64,000 nt of DNA from the IMG/VR virus record IMGVR_UViG_3300043449_001497, positions 1 through 64,000 of that record. One strand, written 5' to 3'. The position numbers were made by a program, and so were the translations under genes. Each line of letters starts with the position of its first letter. Position 1 is the first letter of the stretch. A model generated the notes under the pieces. It was not told where the DNA came from. It worked only from the letters and a program-made list of their open reading frames with translations, and ran no database searches. This document shows, in pieces, positions 1 to 8,200 of the stretch. Source of the stretch: a virus.

Positions 1-2
1 TC

Positions 3-1148
3 GGCAGCCAGGCGATCAACGTGGCGCAGGCCGAGGGCCGCCCTGTCATCACCGTTGGCGAGGAGGCAGTCGCTGAGCAGAAGGCTAAGGCCGACGCCGC
101 TCAGGGCAAGGCCGTGTACAACAAGTTGCTGGATCGGTTCGAGGCCGTGAACGCGCAAGTTGTGGAGCCGGAAGCCAAGGCCGAGACCAAGCCTGCCCCA
201 TCTGCGCTGCCGAAGGCTGGGGCCAAGACGCAGATCACTGCGCCGCCCGAGACCGAGCCCGAGATTGGGGCTCGCGGGGCTGCCGCGGTCGTCGTGCCTC
301 GGAAGGTGCCGAAGACGGAGCTCGACCTGGAAGAGGAGAAGCCCGGATTCAAGAAGGCCGTCGACGCTCGACGCGCGGAGCTGGCCGCGATGGTCGCAAA
401 GGGTGCAGAGGGTACCGAGGGCCCGTTCGTCCGGAAGCCCGTCGAGAAGGGCGAGTTCATGCCCGGCCAGACGACCGAGCCGCTCCCCGGTCTCGCGGCT
501 CCGTCGCGCCTTCCCGCAATGCTCTCCGTCCTGGACTCCGCCGACCTCAAGGAAGGTCGGTCGGGGATGACGGACGAAGAGATTGCCAAGCTCAAGGCGC
601 TCCGCGAGCGCTATGAGAAGGTGAAGGGTCTCGTGTCGCCTGTGGACCAGAAGGCTCCGATGGCACGGCCCGACCAGGTCGATGCCGCACGGTCTGCCAA
701 GCTCAAGGCGCAGCGTCTCGCGCTGGGCGAAATGGAGTCCGAGGCCAACGACATCCTCGAGAGTGCGAAGCAGCGCGGGGTCAGGGCTGCCGGGACAATC
801 AAGACGCCTACACCGGAGCCCGCACGTACCTCGGGGTCGACTAGTGTGCAGGCGCTGCGCGGGCAAGCGGCAGCTGACGCCAGCCGCCGGGTCACGCCTG
901 GCGGGTCGGGCATGGTGCAGACCCCGTACGAGGAAGCCATCAGCGCGGCGGAGTCTCGCCAGTACCCGCGGAAGCCCCTGTTCGACAAGGCGCCGACTCC
1001 AGAGCAGGCTCAGGCGCAAGCAGGTGGCACGCTTGCGAGCAACCGGGAGGCGCGGTTCGCTCCGCCCCCGAAGCCCAACCCGTTCAGCTTCTTCAAGCGG
1101 AAGCCCGGCGTGCGGCCCGTGTCCCCCGAACTCGACAACATGGAGTAG
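3..1148 (+). CDS. Ala/Pro/Lys-rich hypothetical structural protein, 5' end cut by window
   Basis: The reading frame is open to the left edge, so the gene probably begins outside the window; the first internal start codon is a GTG at 21. The visible part has 381 residues and no recognised fold. It is rich in Ala, Pro, Lys and Glu with charged helical stretches (around MTDEEIAKLKALRERYEKVK), a composition typical of disordered phage virion proteins. It ends three bases before the next gene and precedes the giant virion protein, so a particle-associated role is inferred from position only. Confidence 0.7.
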   Translation, partial: GSQAINVAQAEGRPVITVGEEAVAEQKAKADAAQGKAVYNKLLDRFEAVNAQVVEPEAKAETKPAPSALPKAGAKTQITAPPETEPEIGARGAAAVVVPRKVPKTELDLEEEKPGFKKAVDARRAELAAMVAKGAEGTEGPFVRKPVEKGEFMPGQTTEPLPGLAAPSRLPAMLSVLDSADLKEGRSGMTDEEIAKLKALRERYEKVKGLVSPVDQKAPMARPDQVDAARSAKLKAQRLALGEMESEANDILESAKQRGVRAAGTIKTPTPEPARTSGSTSVQALRGQAAADASRRVTPGGSGMVQTPYEEAISAAESRQYPRKPLFDKAPTPEQAQAQAGGTLASNREARFAPPPKPNPFSFFKRKPGVRPVSPELDNME

Positions 1149-1151
1149 CTC

Positions 1152-2099
1152 ATGGCTGGATTCAACCGCGCGATGCTGGGGGCACCCCAGGCAGCAGATA
1201 CCGTCTCCCGAGCCGCTGAGCCGAAGCCCGCTCCGAAGAAGGCCACGGCACCTCCTGCGGGTGGCGGCTCGGCTCCGCGTACCCCGGCCCCTCGTACTCC
1301 GGCTACGGGCAGCGTTGCGCCGCCTCGCCCCGGATCGACGAAGAAGCCCTCGTACGCCGAGCCTCCGCAGTCATTCCCTGAGGATGACGAGTTCGGTACC
1401 TCGGAGCAAGAGCCCTACTCGCCGGAGATGTCGACGTTGCTGGGCGAGCGCGAGTCCCGGTCACCCCTGAGCGACGCACAGCTTGCCGCAACCCAGGAAC
1501 GCATCGCCCGCGTCAAGGAACTGCGGTCCACGATGACACCCGCGGGTGTGCCCACGTGGATGCCCTACGGGTTCAAGCAGGACCAGTCCATGAGCTACGC
1601 CGAGCAGGCGAAGGCGCAGGGGTTCACGCAGGACAAGTCGGGTCGGTGGACCAAGGCGCCTGATCGCATGGAACGGACACTCGGAGCTGTGTTGCCTGGG
1701 AGTTCTCTGGCACGGCAGCCTCGAGTGGGCAGCGTGCCTGGCGCTTACGGCGGAACCACGGACACGGGAGCGGGAGTCACCTACCCGACATCGGCGGAGC
1801 TCGCGAACCCGACCGGGTTCAGAGACGCGGCGGTTCGTTACGCCGCCGCCTACAAGGCGGCCCAGCAGGCGACCGCGGGCGCACTCAGCAACCAGGACGA
1901 ACTGGTGAAGCAGTACATGGGCGGTCGCACCATGAACCCCGCAGACCCGGACTACGACGCGCGTGAAGTGGCGGACGCCCGAAAGCGCGCGGAACGTCGA
2001 CAGGCACTCGAGACCGCGCAGCGCGGCCGAGAGCTGCAAGGCATAAAGGACACGCTTCGGCAGTACGGGTACACCGACGAGGACATCGACAAGCTCTAG
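1152..2099 (+). CDS. Hypothetical protein with disordered Pro/Ala N-terminus
   Basis: This 315-residue protein is not recognised. Residues 1-80 are Pro/Ala/Lys-rich and probably disordered. The C-terminal third is helical and charged, ending in a segment with several Arg and Glu residues. A GGAG sequence inside the end of the preceding gene supports the ATG at 1152. It sits between another low-complexity protein and the giant virion protein, so it may be an internal or tail-associated virion component. That is inference from context, with no diagnostic motif. Confidence 0.7.
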   Translation: MAGFNRAMLGAPQAADTVSRAAEPKPAPKKATAPPAGGGSAPRTPAPRTPATGSVAPPRPGSTKKPSYAEPPQSFPEDDEFGTSEQEPYSPEMSTLLGERESRSPLSDAQLAATQERIARVKELRSTMTPAGVPTWMPYGFKQDQSMSYAEQAKAQGFTQDKSGRWTKAPDRMERTLGAVLPGSSLARQPRVGSVPGAYGGTTDTGAGVTYPTSAELANPTGFRDAAVRYAAAYKAAQQATAGALSNQDELVKQYMGGRTMNPADPDYDAREVADARKRAERRQALETAQRGRELQGIKDTLRQYGYTDEDIDKL

Positions 2100-2178
2100 C
2101 AGCCAGCCAGGACTGAGCCCCAGGTGACGCAGGTCATCGGGGCCGAGTCATGTCTGTACCACCGCGGCCGCGACGAGT

Positions 2179-2184
2179 TATACT
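2179..2184 (+). promoter_or_regulatory. Probable promoter -10 for the giant protein gene
   Basis: TATACT lies inside a perfect 6-base inverted repeat (ACGAGT, TAT, ACTCGT; 2173-2187). The -35 region (near 2156) matches only weakly. Transcription would start near 2191. That makes an ATG at 2150 unusable and favours 2204 as the real start. Confidence 0.4.
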
Positions 2185-2203
2185 CGTGCGACCCGAGGGC
2201 GCG

Positions 2204-5200
2204 ATGGATCCGAAGACCTACGAACAGGTGAAGGCAATCAACGAGAGCCTCAAGATCCAGCAGGAAGCTGAGGCCAAGGCTCTCGAAGCTGCCCGCAAGC
2301 CTGCTCCCCGTGCCGAGGCGCGTCCGTCTGCTCCCCGCGCCCAGGCTCCGGCAAAGCCCGCTGCCCCGAAGGTTGTGGCTCCTGTCCAGGTAGGCGCTCC
2401 AGTCAAGCAGACTAAGGCCAGTGCTGCTTCCGTCGTAACCCCTCCTGTGACGGATGCAACCCGAAAGTCCAAGGTTGATGACGATCTTCGCCAGGATCTG
2501 AAGCTCGAGGACCTCTACCGGAACGTTGGGATGTTGCCGCCCACCCTCGAGGCCAAGGAGCGTGTCAACGCTTCCATCCGCGCGCTCTCCGCGAAGACGG
2601 GACTTGAGCCCCAGCGCTACAAGGAACTCGCGGCCATCCAGGGGGTCGACCTCAACGACCTTGACCAGAAGGCGCGCGAGGGCATGCCTTTCGAGAACTA
2701 CCGCAAGGCGAAGGAAGGAGCCATCGGCTTTGTGCCCGCGGACAAGCGCGTGGCGATGTTCGAGGACCTCGCGAAGGACTACGAGACCGCGGAGCAGGGC
2801 AAGATTCGCACGGACAAGCGCATCGACCTTGCCGCCGCGAAGGAAGCGCGCGGCACTGTCCCTGGGCTCACCACGGGGTACGTCGTCGGCGGTACTACGT
2901 CCGAGGAGACCCCTGAGGTCGCGAAGAGCGGCGAGCACTACTACGCAGTTGCCGAGGCGTACCTCAAGGCGGTCGACAAGGACCCCGAGGTCGTGAGGTT
3001 GGTCAACCTCTACGGCAACTCCCTCGCCAGCGGGGCGACCCAGAAGTACATCAACGACCGAGCCCAGCAGCTCCTCAAGAACAAGGGCATCACGCCCTCG
3101 TCCCCGGATGCGGAGCGTCTCGCGTCGCTCGCCCGGCGCCAGGCCCTGTACGAGGTTCTCGCGCGCAAGACCGTGGGTCAGTGGACGCCCGGCATCTTCG
3201 TGAAGGATGTCCAGGTCACGGACGACGCCGCCGCGCCGGGCCTCTTCGCGGCGATGGCCCCAAACATCGAGCTCATCGGGTTCAACAGCAAGGGCGATGC
3301 GGTCTTCCGCCAGGAGAGCGCTGCGGGCATGGGCCTGCGTCTGCTCGACGTCGTGGGTGTCGTGCCGATCCCCGGCAAGAAGCTGCCCGTGCCCATCCCC
3401 GGCCAGTCCCTTCTCGCGGGCATGCTCACCAAGGGTGAGAACGAGACCTACTACGAGGCCGCGTCGCGCGGCGCGCAGACGGGCGCCAACTGGCTCGAGG
3501 TCGCGCTGGACGCCACGGAGGGGCAGAGCCTCCCGATGCGAGGAGCGGCAGGGCTCGTGGGCCTCGCAGGCTCGATGGTGCACCCCGACGTGACCGCGGC
3601 TGCGGGCGCTCTCGGGAAGGCGGGCAAGGCGTATCGTGTCGCTCGCATCAACAAGGCCATCGCCCGTGAAGCGGAGCCCATCCTCAAGGAACTCGTCACC
3701 GCGTACCAGGCGCGCAACTTCGACAAGGCGGCGGAGCTCGAGAAGAAGCTGGCGACGAGCCCGACGCTCGGACCCCGCGGTGCCAAGGGGCACGGTGTCG
3801 TCAAGGCGTACAACCGCGGCGACATCGCGTTCGCCCAGGCGCTGGCCTCGATCAACCCCGCGCTCAAGCACCTCGACCCTTTCCTGGTCGACAACCTGGT
3901 GGCTATGGTGGGCCGTCGGGGTGACGACGCGTTGACCGAGTTTGTCTACGAGGCTGCGGGCAAGGGTTCTCCGCACATGCACTTCGGCGCGGCAGCGCCC
4001 GAGATCGCAGAGCGCACCAAGGAGGGTGTGGGTACCTCGTTCGAGACCTACCTCAACTCGGGTAACTTCGACCGTCGCATCGAGCGCATCAAGATGGCGC
4101 GCGATGCCTACGCGAAGACCATCCCCAAGACGGCGGACGAAGCGCTTGCGAAGACGTTCAACGACGCCGTTGAGCGCGTCAAGGGCCGCCTGGTCGACGC
4201 TCGCCTCGCGCAGATCCCCGAAAGCGAGCTGCAAAAGGAGATCCGCCTCCTCCAGCTGATGGAAGAGCATCGTGCTGCGCTCATGGCCGACCCGAAGAGC
4301 TGGATGGACAAGGACGGGCTGTTCCACACTGCGCTCCGCAACGACCCCATCACCGGGGGTGACGCCAACTCGACGTGGCGCCAGCGGACGTACCTCATGG
4401 ACGTCGACAACACGGCTCGGCGCGTCAACGACCTGAAGAGCCGCGACTTCGAGGCGCTCAAGGCTCGTGACCTCCAGATGTTCGACGACGCGCTCGAGGC
4501 GGTCGAGACGAACATCCAGAGTCGCATGATGTCGGCCGAGTCGCTGCGACGCAACCTGGCAGACAAGGCCGAGCTCCGCATCACGCCCATCGACATCCTC
4601 GACAAGGAGATGGCGCCTGGGACGGAACGCCTCTCGCCTTACGCGCAGGCGTCGTTCCTCGTGACGGCGCGTCAGTTCTCGCAGCAAGAGATGGACCGCA
4701 AGTCTCTCTTGCAGGCGTACCAGATGCTGGACAAGGCGTTCGAGGGTGTTGCCTCGCGGCACGACATGTCCCTGGAAGACGTCTGGCGCGACTTCTTCGT
4801 CAAGGTTGAGCAGGGCAAGGTCGAGATGCCGGGCGCGGGTGCGGCCAAGGCTGCGGGTAAGCCCCCGCCGAAGCCCCCGGCCAAGCTGCCCGCTGCACCG
4901 TCGGATGTGCCGAAGCTGGCCAACGTGCCCAACACGCCGGAGGTCAAGGCTGCCGTCGAGAAGGCCGCGAAGAAGGGTGGACGGGCGCGGGCTCCCGCGG
5001 CGATGCATCCTCGCACGGCGGATGTCGTCGCTGGGATTCCCGACGAGTTCAAGACGGACAAGCTGACCCCCGAGGCTGCCTCGAAGGTCATGAGCTTCTT
5101 CAGCAAGCTCGGGCTCGACGCCAAGTTCCCCGAGAAGCTTGGTGGTGTCGACCAGGAGGCGTTTGACGCGGTCCGTGCCTACCTCATGGCGACGGGAGAG

Positions 5201-8200
5201 CTAGAGCTCAAGGGCAAGAAGCTGGTCAAGGTCTTCGAGGAAGTCCCGGCCGCTCCGACCACGCTCGCGGGCCAGGCGGCCAAGGTCGCGCCCGAGGCCC
5301 CGCGAGTCACGATGCAGGGCCTCCAGGACGAACTTGACGACATCAGTGACGACCTCGCCCAGGTCGAGGCCGACCTCGCGACGGCCAGGGAAGACGGAGA
5401 TGACGCGGCTCTAGCGGAGTTGGCGCGCGCCGAGGAGAACCTGCTCGACCGCCGTGACGAGCTCGCGGCGCAGCTCGAGCAGGCGAAGGCAGCTCCGGCC
5501 GAGGCACCCGTGCCCGCGACTGCCCCTACCCTGCCCGACACGGAGATCCAGCAGGCGGTGACCGAGGCCAAGGCCGTCGAGGCCGTGGCGGCCAAGGTGG
5601 ACGAAGTCGCCCAGGAGGTCGCGCCCGCCGAAGCAGTTGTCGAAGCTCCGGCTCCGGCGGCTGTCGAGGCTCCGGTGAAGGCTGCCAAGCCGCCGCGAGG
5701 CAAGAAGGCAAAGGCTGCCGCTGTTCCGGCCACCGCAACCCCCGTCGAGACCGCGACGGTCGACGAGCTCCAGGCTGCCATCAACAACGTCGACGAGAGC
5801 CTGGACGAGGTAGCCGAGACCATCCAGCGCGCCGAGGACGACGCCAACGAGGCCCAGGTGACGTGGCTCCGCGGGGTGGTGGAGAAGAACCTGCGCGAGA
5901 GGAAGGCGGGACTTGAGGCACGCCTCACACGGCTCCAAGCGGCGGCCCCGCGCGATCTACGCGAGCTGCCTCCAGAGGTCCAGGCAAAGGTCGAGGACCT
6001 GGCTGGCGGTGTCTATCAGAACGTCGTCCAAGCTCTGAAGCAGCCGGATGCAGTCCGAAAGTCCCCCCAGGCGTACGCAGACTCGTACAAGGACGTTCTC
6101 GCTGAGATGTGGGACAGTCCGTACGACTTCGAGCGAGCATGGCCCGCCATGCGCGACCGCGTCGAGCTTTCGGCCGCCAACGCCCTGGACGCGGTTGAAG
6201 TCCCCGCGACGATGGAGAACCTGGGCAACCGCGCACTCTGGAAGAACGTCAAGGCCAAGGGCCGCATCGGCGCGTCGACTGGGATGCTCGAGGCTCGGGT
6301 AGGGACCGTAGAGTTCCGCATTTCGACTGTCCCCGCCGCGAAGGAAGGCAATCCGCCCGTCTTCCAAGTCATGGCGCGCGTCGGAGATGAGTTCGAGAAT
6401 CTCGGACCGAAGGCGGGCTACGCCACGCTCGAGGATGCGCTGCGCGCACTGACCCCCGCGGGCGGCAAGCCTGCCCCGCTCCGCTCGAAGATTGACTCCG
6501 TTATCAGCAGCGGCGTTCGTAAGGCGAGTATCCCGAAGAAGGGAGCTAAGCAAGCCAAGGTCGTCGAAGAAGTTGCGGAGGAAGCGCTTGACGAGGCCGT
6601 GCCAGAGCAGGTCGCGCGTCTCGAGGAAGCTGCTCCTGGCGCAGAGGAAGCGCCCGCGGTTGTGCCTGCACCGACGATGACAGGCGAGCAGTATCGTGCC
6701 AAGGCCGTGGAAGAGCTGGGCAAGATCACGCACTCTGTCGTGAAGGCCGACGGCACCAAGGTCTACGGTGTGGTCGAGGGCGACAACTTCGTGCCCAAGT
6801 ACACGCTCTCGACGTCCGAGATGCGCGACCCCACGGACGCTCTCTACTTCAAGGCGTCTCGCGGCAGCACGGCGATTGACGAGCCCGTTGCTCTGGCCAA
6901 GTCCGGCGCGCGTCCTGAGTCGCTCCAGGCGACGGTCAAGAAGATTGAGAAGCTCCCGGAAAACGCGCTCTACCAGCGTGGAGAGGTCCTCGTCGAAGCC
7001 GACAAGCTTGTGGGTCGCTTGGTCGAGGTAGAGAAGGGGAAGATCGAGTTCCTGACTCCTGAGCAGATCAAGGACCTCAAGAACCAGAACGACCCGACGG
7101 CCATCGTCACGCTCTTCCGCGGCGTGGCTGACCCCACGACGCTGCTCCACGAGGGCGCGCACTACATCCGTCGCATGGGCCTGGCTGCCGAGGACATGGA
7201 CGCCGTCACGAAGTGGATCCGTTCGCAGGGTGTCGACGTCACGCACAAGTTCGGTAACTTCGACGGTACGGCCGAAGCGGTCGAGCAGGCGGAGGAGCTG
7301 TTTGCCAGGGCATTCGAGCAGTACCTGCTCAAGGGCGAGGCCCCGGAACCCCAGCTCACCTCTCTCTTCCAGAAGGTGAAGGAGGTCTTCGAGAAGGTCT
7401 ACCGCACCATCTCGACCAGCCCGCTGGGCAAGGACATCGACCCTGATGTGAAGGCCGTCTTCGACCGCCTGTTCAAGTCCGTGCCGCAGAAGAAGCCGGA
7501 GTCGACCTTCGACCTCCTCATGCGCCACACCTTCAACAACAAGGGCATGGAGCAAGAGGGCAGCCTCACGGCGCTTGCTCGCGAGGCGAAGCGCCGTGGC
7601 ATTCCAGGTGCCACGGTGGAAGACCTCACCAAGCTCATGGTGGACGCGGGCAACAAGTACGGAGAGGGCTTCCTCGAGCAGAACGTCATCGAGTTCCCCG
7701 TCCCCGTGCTCGGCAAGGAGAAGTGGACAGGAGCCGACGTTCTCGAGCTCGACCGTCGCATCCAGATGCGCCGTAACGACTTGGAGCTGGCTCCTCTGAA
7801 GCAGGCGCTCTTCGGAGAGCCGGAAGAGGAGAAGGCGACCGAGGCAATCTTCGCGGCGCTTGAGAAGCCCAAGGGTGTGGAAGAGGGGGCGTTCTCGGCA
7901 ACGAGCCGCACGCTGGCGCGTGGGCTCACGCACACGGTCATCGGTGGTGATCTTACGGCTGAGCGCGTGATGCGGAACCTGCCTCCGGAGGTGCGCCGCA
8001 GCATCAACACCGCCTCGAACGTCATCGAGAACGGCATCGGTGACGCCATCACCGTGCTCAGCCAGGCGATCCGTGACGGCGACATGGACTTCATGTACCG
8101 CTACCTCTCGGGCGAGACGGGGATGGCCTACAAGACGGGCCGCCGTGTCATCTCCTCGGGTCATGAGTTCATCGGCGGGTTCCTCGACCTGTACAAGAAC

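Noticed and set aside
2096-5008. 970-residue minus-strand open frame
   Set aside because: It is the shadow of the giant protein gene; high GC removes stops on the opposite strand and its composition (Arg/Leu/His/Val-rich) is typical of antisense frames.
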